Assembly (NCBI GenBank): GCA_017511645.1
Contig: JAFWJH010000001.1
Location: forward strand, 1-64,000
Source of the DNA: Candidatus Saccharimonadota bacterium
GTDB lineage: Bacteria; Patescibacteriota; Saccharimonadia; Saccharimonadales; Saccharimonadaceae
Direction: 5' to 3'
Length of the DNA: 64,000 nt
Shown here: piece by piece, positions 24,461 through 31,960 of the stretch
Layout: the number at the start of each line of letters is the position of its first letter
How positions within the stretch are numbered: position 1 is the first letter of the stretch
The notes under the pieces: model-generated
Databases searched by the model: none
The model's input: only the letters and a program-made list of their open reading frames with translations
Told to the model about the DNA's origin: nothing
Translations under genes and position numbers: made by a program

Positions 24461-24502
24461 GCACAAATGAAGATAAGAATTTATTCTTATCTTATTTTGT
24501 GC
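24461..24502 (+). other. Long hairpin downstream of tRNA-Gly
   Basis: GCACAAAT.GA.AGATAAGAA pairs with TTCTTATCT.TA.TTTTGTGC around a TTTA loop, giving about 17 pairs with a small internal loop. It begins right after the tRNA CCA end and has no T-run, so it is probably a processed spacer structure and not the terminator. Confidence 0.55.
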
Positions 24503-24510
24503 TGCCTGCA

Positions 24511-24540
24511 CGGGAAAAGGCAAAGCCTTTACCCGCACCA
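24511..24540 (+). other. CCA-ended minihelix repeating the tRNA-Gly 3' end
   Basis: CGGGAAAAGGC (24511-24521) pairs with GCCTTTACCCG (24525-24535) with one A-A mismatch, then CACCA follows. TACCCGCACCA at 24530-24540 repeats the last 11 nt of tRNA-Gly (24449-24459). It looks like an acceptor-stem mimic or a decayed tRNA copy. Confidence 0.5.
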
Positions 24541-24545
24541 TAAAA

Positions 24546-24571
24546 AGAGAGTCTCCGCTCTCTGTTTTTTT
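24546..24571 (+). terminator. Terminator of the tRNA-His/tRNA-Gly unit
   Basis: AGAGAG (24546-24551) pairs with CTCTCT (24558-24563) and is followed by GTTTTTTT. Confidence 0.8.
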
Positions 24572-24926
24572 ATTTCCCAAACCTGTTCTTATACGCTGGT
24601 GGGGTAAAATTCTTCCCTGCGCCTGATTGTCCGATCGCCCCACGAACCGAACCATTATCTAGTTTTTTCACGCCCAGACTCTCTTTTTTCTCTGGCACCA
24701 CATACTCTTTGGCCCGCACTCCGCCATTGAATCTCTGTTCCGCTACTCGCGAATCATTATATCGCCGCACAATCTGCCGATTTTTCTCCATTTCCATCCG
24801 CATATCAAAACTCTCCGCCGAAGTAGCCCCCATTGCTTCCCCACTTTGCGCTCGCCCGTATTCCGAAGAATGAAAAATCTCCTCTTTCTTGTCTCTTATT
24901 ACAAACTTTGCAAACGGATTTTTCAT
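24570..24926 (-). CDS. Small hydrophilic protein of unknown function
   Basis: 118 residues from the ATG at 24926; a TTG two codons earlier is unlikely. Hydrophilic, charged, probably disordered, with the segment EMEKNRQIVRRYNDSRVAEQRF as the most helical part. No membrane segment or known motif. It starts 7 bp after the stop of the upstream tail-anchored protein, so they are likely co-transcribed with tpiA. Confidence 0.65.
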   Translation of the reverse strand: MKNPFAKFVIRDKKEEIFHSSEYGRAQSGEAMGATSAESFDMRMEMEKNRQIVRRYNDSRVAEQRFNGGVRAKEYVVPEKKESLGVKKLDNGSVRGAIGQSGAGKNFTPPAYKNRFGK

Positions 24927-24932
24927 AACCAA

Positions 24933-25562
24933 CTATTTTGGCAACAATAAAAATGCCACTGTCCCCGCTGCCGCTCCTAGTATAATCGTCAATATTATCG
25001 TCACCACTAGGCTTACTTTGGTGTCTTTTTCTGGTTTTGAAATAATTGTCACCGGACCAGTAGTAATCTCCTCGGTCGGTTTTACCGTACGTTCATAGAT
25101 ATTTTTCGACAGAGGCCGCTTCGCCACCTTGGCTTGATTGATAAACGGTGATTTTGGAATCTTCATCTTGGCTTTATCTTCAGCTGACTTTGTTGATTTC
25201 TCTGTTTTTTCAGACTTTTCCACAGGTTTTTCCACAGGCTTAGCTACTTCATTTAGCCCCACCTTTTTTGCTTTTGCCGCTGCCAGCTCTGTCTTTTTTT
25301 GAGTAAAATGACCCCGCGATAATGGTCGTTTTTCTACCTCTGTCTTCACAAATTTCGACCTAAACTCCTCTACTACGCCATATTTTGGTTCTTTTTTAAG
25401 AGAGAAAGTCTCCGCACCCGTACTAAGTACATCTTCTTCTACTACTGGCTTTTCTACTACTTTAGGCTTTTTAGCTACTACAGTAACCTTTTTGGGTGCA
25501 GTCTTTTTTACCGCTGCCTTTTTCGGCTTCGCCGGCACAAAATCCATGTATTTCTTGTTCAT
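24933..25562 (-). CDS. Tail-anchored Lys/Ala/Pro-rich membrane protein
   Basis: 209 residues. The first 180 are basic and low-complexity (KKAAVKKTAPKKVTVVAKK, repeated VEKP units), and the C-terminus is a single transmembrane helix (about 184-206) ending LLLPK. The topology suggests a cytoplasmic, possibly DNA- or wall-associated, tail-anchored protein. The start overlaps the tpiA stop by 4 bases. Function not recognised. Confidence 0.7.
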   Translation of the reverse strand: MNKKYMDFVPAKPKKAAVKKTAPKKVTVVAKKPKVVEKPVVEEDVLSTGAETFSLKKEPKYGVVEEFRSKFVKTEVEKRPLSRGHFTQKKTELAAAKAKKVGLNEVAKPVEKPVEKSEKTEKSTKSAEDKAKMKIPKSPFINQAKVAKRPLSKNIYERTVKPTEEITTGPVTIISKPEKDTKVSLVVTIILTIILGAAAGTVAFLLLPK

Positions 25563-26329
25563 GCTTTGACTCTTTTAGCTGTCTCGATTATATCAGCGAA
25601 TTCACTCAGAATCAAGGACGACCCACCAATTAAAAGCCCATTTACGCCTGGCACCGTCAGATATGCCCCTGCATTGGCCGGACTCACGCTTCCGCCAAAT
25701 AGCACCGGAATTTTCTCCGCCGCTTTCATCCCATATACCTCTGTCAAAGTTTTGCGAATCAGTTTCACTACCTCACTAATCTCGTCTGGTGTAGCCAACT
25801 TTGCCGCCTTTGTAGATGAAATTGCCCACACCGGCTCGTATGCCACAATTACTTTCTCAATATCATCATCTGCCACCTCCGACAATCCACCAATTAGCTG
25901 ATCTCTAATCACATCTGCCGTCTCACCAAAAGCCCGCTCACTCTCAGTCTCACCGATACATAATATCGGAGTAATCTTATTGCGAATCGCTGCTGCCATT
26001 TTTTTGGCGATCATTTTATTATCTTCCCCGAAAATATGTCGCCGTTCCGAATGCCCAATAATACAATAATCTACTATCCCACGAAGCTGCGTAAACGAAA
26101 TCTCTCCAGTAAACGCCCCATAATCTCTATAAAACGCATTTTGCGCTGCAAGTTTCAGCTTATGCCGATCCACCTGTAAAGACAGTGGTTGCAACGCGAC
26201 GACAGATGGTGCCACCACCACATCAATATCTCTGTAATTTGGTAAAGCTTTGAGTAGCTTATGAAGATAGATAGAAGCCTCCCCCACATTAAAATTTAAC
26301 TTCCAATTGCCCACAATATATGTTTTCAT
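25559..26329 (-). CDS. tpiA: Triosephosphate isomerase
   Basis: 256 residues from the ATG at 26329; the in-frame extension to 26371 has no support and overlaps the divergent gene. TIM interconverts DHAP and glyceraldehyde-3-phosphate. NWKLN (7-11, catalytic Lys), IIGHSERR (catalytic His), VAYEPVWAI (catalytic Glu) and LFGGSVSPANA (phosphate binding) are intact. Minus-strand TATAAT (26341-26336) lies 6 nt upstream of the ATG, so the mRNA is probably leaderless. It fits with the aldolase fusion gene at 27118. Confidence 0.96.
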   Translation of the reverse strand: MKTYIVGNWKLNFNVGEASIYLHKLLKALPNYRDIDVVVAPSVVALQPLSLQVDRHKLKLAAQNAFYRDYGAFTGEISFTQLRGIVDYCIIGHSERRHIFGEDNKMIAKKMAAAIRNKITPILCIGETESERAFGETADVIRDQLIGGLSEVADDDIEKVIVAYEPVWAISSTKAAKLATPDEISEVVKLIRKTLTEVYGMKAAEKIPVLFGGSVSPANAGAYLTVPGVNGLLIGGSSLILSEFADIIETAKRVKA

Positions 26330-26345
26330 GTTACAATTATAACAT
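26330..26345. promoter_or_regulatory. 16-bp divergent promoter region between tpiA and the HAD phosphatase gene
   Basis: Minus-strand TATAAT (26341-26336) and plus-strand TACAAT (26332-26337) overlap each other between start codons at 26329 and 26346. Both RNA polymerases cannot open this region at once. Confidence 0.6.
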
Positions 26346-27110
26346 ATGAAAAAAGTATTAGCATTCGACATAGATCAAACCTTAAACGTGGCCAAGACCC
26401 CTATCAACAACGAAATTGCCGATTTGTTGGTAAAATGTCTCGACCGTTTCGAAATCTGCCCCATTTCGGGCCAAAAATTCGACCAATTTCTGATCCAAAT
26501 TGTCAACCGGCTACCTAACCCTACTCCCGAGCAACTATCGCATCTACACCTCTTCGTAGCCCAAGGGACACAATATTACCGCTACGATACCACCAAAAAC
26601 GACTGGGTTCAAGTATATAACTATCCCCTCACAAAGGAGCAAGTTGCCAAAATCACAGAGACTATCAAAACCGCTGCTAGCGAACTTGGCTACTGGGAAG
26701 AAGACAAACTCCAGCCTGGCGATGAAATTATCGAAAACCGCCTTTCTCAAGTTACTTTCTCGGCGCTCGGCCAAAAAGCTGGCACCGAAGAAAAATACGC
26801 TTGGGATCCAGACTGCAAAAAACGCGAAGCTATCTGTGCCCGCTGTCGCGAACTCGCCCCTGAATTCGAATATGAAATCGGCGGTACTACTTCTATCAAC
26901 GCCATCACCCCTGGCATGAACAAAGTTTTTGGCATGACTCACCTCTTAGAAGAGCTAAATGTCAAAAAAGAAGATATTCTCTATTTTGGCGACATGACCC
27001 AACCTGGTGGCAATGATTATCCAGTCGTTCAAATGGGTATCGAGACAATTACAGTAAGGAGTCACGAAGACACTGCCTACGCTTTGCGCGGCATTCTCGG
27101 CGTGCTATAA
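26346..27110 (+). CDS. HAD-family phosphatase / phosphomannomutase-like protein
   Basis: 254 residues. HAD motif I is DIDQTLN (8-14), a Lys-containing ITPGMNKVFGM serves as motif III, and the acidic motif IV is FGDMTQPGGND. The cap-domain segment RLSQVTFSALGQKA resembles the eukaryotic-type phosphomannomutase (PMM) branch of HAD-IIB. It may interconvert hexose phosphates or remove phosphate; the substrate is unproven. Its stop overlaps the -10 box of the next gene, and it is divergent from tpiA. Confidence 0.82.
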   Translation: MKKVLAFDIDQTLNVAKTPINNEIADLLVKCLDRFEICPISGQKFDQFLIQIVNRLPNPTPEQLSHLHLFVAQGTQYYRYDTTKNDWVQVYNYPLTKEQVAKITETIKTAASELGYWEEDKLQPGDEIIENRLSQVTFSALGQKAGTEEKYAWDPDCKKREAICARCRELAPEFEYEIGGTTSINAITPGMNKVFGMTHLLEELNVKKEDILYFGDMTQPGGNDYPVVQMGIETITVRSHEDTAYALRGILGVL

Positions 27111-27117
27111 TACTCTT

Positions 27118-28944
27118 ATGAATGTCTTAGTGGTGGGCAATGTCTTAAAAGACGTTTATCTAAATCTCGACCCTCGCACCGAAACTTTTGAAGCCGACAA
27201 ATACAACACCAAATGGCTAGATATCGGCTTTAATACTAGCGAGCACCACTTTTTTAATCGCAACGCCAGCCTCGGCGGTGCCGCTATTTCACTGGAAGTT
27301 CTCCAAAAAATGGGGCTTAGTGCCACTATTTCAGACTCCGATCTCCAACTAACTAATGACGGCTTTACTTCTAGCTCTCCCGCCGGTACCTACCGCTATA
27401 TTCTAATCGCCGACGACCAAGTCAGCTATTTTGCCCCCACCAACTACAACTTCACTACTTTTATTTCTCCCACCCGACCGATAGACTACCTCTATATTGA
27501 CCGCTCTGCCGAATTAAACTCTGCTACCACCGCCAAAATCACCGCTTTTCTCGACACCTCGCCTAACACCAAACTCGTACTCTACGCCCGCACCCTCGAT
27601 AATTCAAACTTTACTAAACTTATTCCCCGCGCTGATTTAATTTTCCTAGAAAACAATGAAAAAATCGACAATGTTAACCCGGCCAAACTCATCCACATTT
27701 CCGAACACAAGCTTTCCTATCTTGACATCACCGAAAAAATCTCTATCGATCGCATCGACATCCTCACCCATCTCTCGGCCTACTCTATCGCCGCCGCTAC
27801 CGTGCTAGGCAGTTTCATCCTAGGCAATTCCGTCGAAGATGGCTTTACTCTCGCACGAATCAACATAGAAAACTCTCGTCTAAACTCCGTCCTTCCGCTA
27901 GACGAAATGATAGATATCGCCGAGCACACCAACCCTAGCGACAATCTCGAACTCATCGCCGCTAATCTTGTATTAAAACCCAAAGGTATCCTCGCAGCCG
28001 ACGAATCTGGCGGATCAATCAAGAAAAAGTTTGCCCAATTAAACATCCCCGACACTTATGACAACCGCCGCAATTATCGCAACCTTTTCTTTACCACCAA
28101 AGACCTCGAAAAATACGTTAATGGCGTAATTCTCTTCGATGAAACCGCTCGCCAGCTCGCCGACAATAGCCAAAATTACGTCGACTTTCTCACTACTCGC
28201 CAGATTATACCTGGTATCAAAGTTGATCAAGGTCTAAAAAAACTTGACCATTCCCTTGAAACTTACACCGCCGGCCTCGACGATCTTGACGATAGATTAA
28301 AAGAATACTATCTTATGGGTCTTCGTTTTGCCAAATGGCGCGCTGCTTTTGAAATTCGCCTCTCTACTTCTGGCAACCTTCTCACTCCCACCACATACGC
28401 TATAGACGAAAACTGCCGCATCCTCGCCGAGTATGCCAAAAAATGCCAATCTGCTGGCCTTGTGCCTATCGTCGAGCCCGAAGTTGTCTACGACGGATAT
28501 TATTCTATCGACCAAAACGCTGAGATTACCGGCCAAATTCTCGATCGCCTCTTTACTGAGCTTAATAATTTCGGAGTAAACCTACGCGCTTGCATTCTCA
28601 AAGTCAACATGGTTCTTGCCGGCAAAAACTACGAAACCCCCTCTACCCCAGCAGAAGTCGGACAAAAAACCGCCGAAGTGTTAAAAAATCACGTCCCAGC
28701 TAATCTCGCTGGTGTAGTATTCCTCTCCGGCGGCCAAACAGTCGAGCAGGCCACCGACAACCTCGCCGCAATCATCAAAAACGGCCCCTTCCCTTGGCCT
28801 GTCACCTTTTCCTTTGCCCGCGCTCTACAAGACCCCGCTCTCTACGCCTGGGCTGGCAATAACGAAAATGCCGACCACGCCCGCCAAGCCTTCTTGGACA
28901 GGTTGATCGCTAATGTGAATACTATAAAAAATAGCCCCTCCTAG
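27118..28944 (+). CDS. Fusion of degenerate PfkB-type kinase domain and class I fructose-bisphosphate aldolase
   Basis: 608 residues. Residues 1-270 match the PfkB/ribokinase fold (VVGNVLKDVYL, ASLGGAAISLEVLQKMG), but the catalytic DTxGAGD is replaced around THLSAYSIAAA (217-227), so the general-base Asp is missing. Residues 277-608 are a complete class I aldolase: KGILAADESGG (289-299), GVILFDETARQ, GLRFAKWRAAFE (Lys406), PIVEPEV and the Schiff-base Lys495 in ACILKVNMVLAG. The aldolase half cleaves fructose-1,6-bisphosphate in glycolysis; the front half may regulate or bind a sugar (inference). TATAAT lies 6 nt before the ATG. Confidence 0.9.
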   Translation: MNVLVVGNVLKDVYLNLDPRTETFEADKYNTKWLDIGFNTSEHHFFNRNASLGGAAISLEVLQKMGLSATISDSDLQLTNDGFTSSSPAGTYRYILIADDQVSYFAPTNYNFTTFISPTRPIDYLYIDRSAELNSATTAKITAFLDTSPNTKLVLYARTLDNSNFTKLIPRADLIFLENNEKIDNVNPAKLIHISEHKLSYLDITEKISIDRIDILTHLSAYSIAAATVLGSFILGNSVEDGFTLARINIENSRLNSVLPLDEMIDIAEHTNPSDNLELIAANLVLKPKGILAADESGGSIKKKFAQLNIPDTYDNRRNYRNLFFTTKDLEKYVNGVILFDETARQLADNSQNYVDFLTTRQIIPGIKVDQGLKKLDHSLETYTAGLDDLDDRLKEYYLMGLRFAKWRAAFEIRLSTSGNLLTPTTYAIDENCRILAEYAKKCQSAGLVPIVEPEVVYDGYYSIDQNAEITGQILDRLFTELNNFGVNLRACILKVNMVLAGKNYETPSTPAEVGQKTAEVLKNHVPANLAGVVFLSGGQTVEQATDNLAAIIKNGPFPWPVTFSFARALQDPALYAWAGNNENADHARQAFLDRLIANVNTIKNSPS

Positions 28945-28953
28945 AGGGGCTAT
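28931..28953. terminator. Bidirectional terminator between the aldolase fusion and rplY
   Basis: ATAGCCCCTC (28931-28940) with GAGGGGCTAT (28944-28953) and a CTA loop, preceded by AAAAA and followed by TTTTAT. It overlaps the aldolase stop codon (28942-28944) and lies 11 bp downstream of the rplY stop. Confidence 0.85.
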
Positions 28954-28963
28954 TTTATAAACT

Positions 28964-29656
28964 TTATTCTTTTGCTTCTTCAGTCTTTTCAGCTTCAGCT
29001 TCTGGCTCAGCGGTCTTCTCAGCCTCAGTCTCAACTTCAGCAACCTCTTCTGCCTCTGCTTCGGCCTCAGCCTCACGCGCCGCTGCCTCCGTCGCTGGAT
29101 CGTATAGCGATGCCACCATCTGCTCAGTATCAAGCTCCTTGTCTGCAAACTCTACACCTTCTGGCAATACGATATTCGCAATGGTAAGCTTATCTTCTAA
29201 ACTATTCATCTCTGTAGCATCTATCTCAAGCTCACTCGGTAAATCTGCCGGCTTTGCCTTTACTTCAATCTCTGCGATCGCTTGATTTAGGGCAAAATGA
29301 TAAGTCTTAGCCGCCTCAGACGCCTCAAAGTTAATAATCACCACTGGCGTCGTTGCCGTTACCGCTTCTTTCGCCGAAATTTTCTGAAACTCTACATTCA
29401 TAATCTTACGCGAAACTGGGTCAATCTGCACATCTTTTACAATTGCTAGACGCTTCTTGCCTTCTACATCAAGATCAATTGGCGAATGATAACCCGCTTT
29501 CTCTAGTACCTTCTCAGTCGCTACATATTCAGATGCCAAAAGTACTGGCTCTTTACCGCCATACATCACCGAAGGGATCATTCCCTCCGCCCTTAATACT
29601 TTCAGTTTCTTGCCAGTCGCTTCACGATTTTTTAAACTCAACTTGTATTCAGCCAT
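28964..29656 (-). CDS. rplY: 50S ribosomal protein bL25, CTC-type with acidic tail
   Basis: 230 residues. The N-terminal 5S-rRNA-binding domain (KLSLKNREATGKKLKVLRAEG, PSVMYGG, HSPIDL) is followed by the CTC beta domain (PADLPSELEIDATEM). Last comes an Ala/Glu-rich acidic tail of about 40 residues. It binds 5S rRNA in the large subunit. GAAAGGAAAATT precedes the ATG and a minus-strand TATAAT lies further upstream, so this gene is of the leadered class. Confidence 0.93.
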   Translation of the reverse strand: MAEYKLSLKNREATGKKLKVLRAEGMIPSVMYGGKEPVLLASEYVATEKVLEKAGYHSPIDLDVEGKKRLAIVKDVQIDPVSRKIMNVEFQKISAKEAVTATTPVVIINFEASEAAKTYHFALNQAIAEIEVKAKPADLPSELEIDATEMNSLEDKLTIANIVLPEGVEFADKELDTEQMVASLYDPATEAAAREAEAEAEAEEVAEVETEAEKTAEPEAEAEKTEEAKE

Positions 29657-29681
29657 AATTTTCCTTTCTCTCTTTATTATA

Positions 29682-30101
29682 TCAAATTTTCTTTACTTTT
29701 ACCATCGCTGGGCGCAGCACCTCCCCTTCATAATAATACCCAGGTCGCAAAGTCTCAGCGATTACTTCTTTCTCACCATCGCCCTCCACCATCACCGCAT
29801 CATGTAGATCTGGGTTAAACTCTACCCCCTCACCAGACACCACCTTCGCAAGCTTCAACTCTTTCAATGTCTTTTCTAAAGATTTTGCCAAAGGCGCCAA
29901 CTCTTGATAATTCAAAAATGCCCGGTCTAGATCGTCTAGTAGTGGCAATATCTTATATACCGTAGCCAGTCGTGTAGTCCTGCGCTCGTTTTCTTTTTGC
30001 GCTTCTACCTGCTTACGAAAATTTTCAAAATCCGCCCGCGTTCGCTGTAAATCATTTGTCAGCTCTACAATTTTTTCATCATTTTTGGTTTCTTTTTTCA
30101 T
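29682..30101 (-). CDS. grpE: Nucleotide exchange factor GrpE
   Basis: 139 residues, short for GrpE through loss of the N-terminal tail. The coiled-coil start RADFENFRKQVEAQKENERR, LLPLLDDLDRAF-type motif (ILPLLDDLDRAF) and C-terminal beta domain (FNPDLHDAVM, VLRPAMVKVKK) identify it. It releases ADP from DnaK. It overlaps hrcA by 4 bases (ATGA) with GGAGGAG upstream, so it is co-regulated through CIRCE. Confidence 0.94.
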   Translation of the reverse strand: MKKETKNDEKIVELTNDLQRTRADFENFRKQVEAQKENERRTTRLATVYKILPLLDDLDRAFLNYQELAPLAKSLEKTLKELKLAKVVSGEGVEFNPDLHDAVMVEGDGEKEVIAETLRPGYYYEGEVLRPAMVKVKKI

Positions 30102-30850
30102 AAAATCTCCTCCAACATATTACCAGCATGTTTTACCAACGACATCACTTTTGAATAATTTTGTCGCGTCGGACCCAACACTCCTATGTAACTACGGTCC
30201 GAAAACGGCGAACGAAACTTTGATATAATCAGCGACACCTCCGAGTTTTTACCAATCGGATTTTCATGCCCAATAAAGATATTCAAAGCTTCACCTGGCG
30301 CCGCTTCCCTTAGCCATGGCTCAAGGTTATCTAACAACTTCGCCACTGCCTGTACTCGCCTAGTATCGCCAAACTCCGGCTGCATAAATAGCCGCGAGAT
30401 ACCAGATAAATACAACTGGCTACCAATCGTCGCAAGACCCAAATTACCAGTCAGCTCCACTAGTGTATCCACTGCCTCACGGATCGCTGCATCCGCCTGC
30501 GACTGTGACATCGCTCGACGTTCCAGTGCGTATTTACCCCGCCCCAAGCTATTTCCTTCAATCATCTTTACTTCTGGCCTATATTCCGCATAATTAACCC
30601 CCGCCTCATAATCGTCCGCCAAATGATTTACGTAAAACCTATATCCCGCGTCCGTTGGCACTCGCCCCGCCGAAGTATGTGGCTGCGCAATTAGCCCCAA
30701 CACTTCTAGGCGCGCCATTTCCGCCCGTACCGTCGCCGGCGACACACCAAAAAGTTTCGCCATCGTCACGCTTCCTACTGGAGAAGCTGTCTCGGCATAT
30801 TCCTCAATAATTTGACAGAGTATTTTCTTTTGTCTCTCTGTAATTTCCAT
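30098..30850 (-). CDS. hrcA: Heat-inducible transcription repressor HrcA
   Basis: 250 residues from the ATG at 30850 (MEITERQKKIL), 6 nt downstream of TATAAT; the in-frame extension to 30910 would run through the operator. The N-terminal winged helix has VGSVTMAKLFGVSPATVRAEM, and GLIAQPHTSAGRVPTDAGYRFYV is the family signature. It represses chaperone genes by binding CIRCE, one of which lies directly upstream (autoregulation). It forms an operon with grpE. Confidence 0.94.
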   Translation of the reverse strand: MEITERQKKILCQIIEEYAETASPVGSVTMAKLFGVSPATVRAEMARLEVLGLIAQPHTSAGRVPTDAGYRFYVNHLADDYEAGVNYAEYRPEVKMIEGNSLGRGKYALERRAMSQSQADAAIREAVDTLVELTGNLGLATIGSQLYLSGISRLFMQPEFGDTRRVQAVAKLLDNLEPWLREAAPGEALNIFIGHENPIGKNSEVSLIISKFRSPFSDRSYIGVLGPTRQNYSKVMSLVKHAGNMLEEIL

Positions 30851-30856
30851 GCTTTT

Positions 30857-30894
30857 ATTATACAAAATTAGCACCGAGAATGCAAGAGTGCCAA
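30857..30894 (-). promoter_or_regulatory. hrcA-grpE promoter with CIRCE operator
   Basis: The plus strand shows TTAGCACCG (30868-30876), a 9-bp spacer and GAGTGCCAA (30886-30894), matching TTAGCACTC-N9-GAGTGCTAA with few changes. On the minus strand the -35 TTGCAT (30885-30880) lies in the operator spacer and TATAAT is at 30862-30857, 17 bp apart and 6 nt before the ATG. Confidence 0.85.
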
Positions 30895-30913
30895 CTCGCC
30901 TCGATTTCACCTC

Positions 30914-30942
30914 TTTACAAAACGCTTATCTTATGCTATAAT
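30914..30942 (+). promoter_or_regulatory. Promoter of the 80-residue basic protein gene
   Basis: TTTACA (30914-30919), 17-bp spacer, TATAAT (30937-30942) with TGC before it. The leader of about 90 nt contains a CTGGGTCAAAGCCCAG hairpin and ends in GAGGAGGGTGAT. Confidence 0.7.
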
Positions 30943-31038
30943 AGACGTGGCTCGTGAGAACGACTAGGTTTTTAGTTGTCTTTCGAGACTATTCTACTGG
31001 GTCAAAGCCCAGCGCACCTTGAGGAGGGTGATTTATCA

Positions 31039-31281
31039 ATGGCAGCTAGCAAGCCAAAGCAGAAAAAATTCATAGACAGAGGGAGAGTATTTTCTGCAAC
31101 CGCAAGAAACGGTAAAGTCACAGTAAAATTAGAAAGGACAGCTCGTGGTCAAAACATAACCGTGGGCACATTAAATCTCGAAGAGAGAAAGTGGGAAAAT
31201 ACGGGAGGTAAAGCATACCTACCCACCCACATCAGAGTAAACATAGAAAAGATCTTTCTTGGCTCAACCGTCTCCTCATAA
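31039..31281 (+). CDS. Small basic protein of unknown function
   Basis: 80 residues from the ATG at 31039, placed by the strong GAGGAGGGTGAT ribosome site; an in-frame start at 30976 lies in the leader. Basic N-terminus (ASKPKQKKFIDRGR), then short beta strands (KVTVKLERTARGQNITVGTL). It could be a nucleic-acid or ribosome-associated beta protein. It has its own promoter and terminator. Family not recognised. Confidence 0.72.
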   Translation: MAASKPKQKKFIDRGRVFSATARNGKVTVKLERTARGQNITVGTLNLEERKWENTGGKAYLPTHIRVNIEKIFLGSTVSS

Positions 31282-31291
31282 CCTAATCCCG

Positions 31292-31320
31292 GCCTCAGCA
31301 ATCCGCTGAGGCTAATTTTT
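31292..31320 (+). terminator. Terminator of the 80-residue protein gene
   Basis: GCCTCAGC (31292-31299), AATCC loop, GCTGAGGC (31305-31312), then TAATTTTT. Confidence 0.85.
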
Positions 31321-31336
31321 ATGCTACAATAAAACC

Positions 31337-31960
31337 ATGGAAGGAAAAATTGCAACTATTAAAGAATGGCTCGGCACTGGATCCATCAATATTTTTGGCT
31401 TACCTATGTCTGGCAAAGACACCCAAGGCATCAAATTAGCCGAAGCTCTTGGCGCCAAATTCCTATCTTCTGGCATGATTATCCGCGCTATGGAAAAGGA
31501 GACCAAGAAAAACTACACCAGTAATGGCGCTTTACTTCCATCTAATCTTTTTTACGAATGGGTTCTACCATATTTTGAACGACGCGACCTTTTCAAATAT
31601 CCCCTAGTCCTATCTTCTATCGGACGCTGGTATGGCGAAGAAGCTCAAGTCATATCAGTCGCCGCAGGCGCTGGCCACGAAATCAAAGCCGCCGTTATCC
31701 TCAATATTTCCGAAGCTGACGTCGAAAACCGTTTCAAAGAAGCTCAAGTTATAAACGACCGTGGCGAGCGTGCCGACGACAAAGATCTTACAATCTTCAA
31801 AAACCGCCTCAACGAATTCCGCACTAAAACTTTACCAGTTATTAAGTATTATCAATCCCTTGGCCTTCTTGTCGAAGTCAATGGCGATCAATCACGCGAA
31901 GCCGTCTTTAACGATCTCGTCGACAAACTTTACGCCAAAGCTTTGCAATCTCGTGTCTAA
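31337..31960 (+). CDS. Adenylate kinase-like nucleoside monophosphate kinase
   Basis: 207 residues. A P-loop variant GLPMSGKDTQG (about 21-31) replaces the usual GxPGxGKGTQ, followed by LGAKFLSSGMIIRA in the NMP-binding position. RFKEAQVINDRGERADD resembles the lid/arginine region. It probably phosphorylates AMP or a related nucleotide, but the altered P-loop leaves specificity open. TACAAT ends 6 nt before the ATG. The last 53 bp overlap the convergent surface-protein gene. Confidence 0.8.
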   Translation: MEGKIATIKEWLGTGSINIFGLPMSGKDTQGIKLAEALGAKFLSSGMIIRAMEKETKKNYTSNGALLPSNLFYEWVLPYFERRDLFKYPLVLSSIGRWYGEEAQVISVAAGAGHEIKAAVILNISEADVENRFKEAQVINDRGERADDKDLTIFKNRLNEFRTKTLPVIKYYQSLGLLVEVNGDQSREAVFNDLVDKLYAKALQSRV

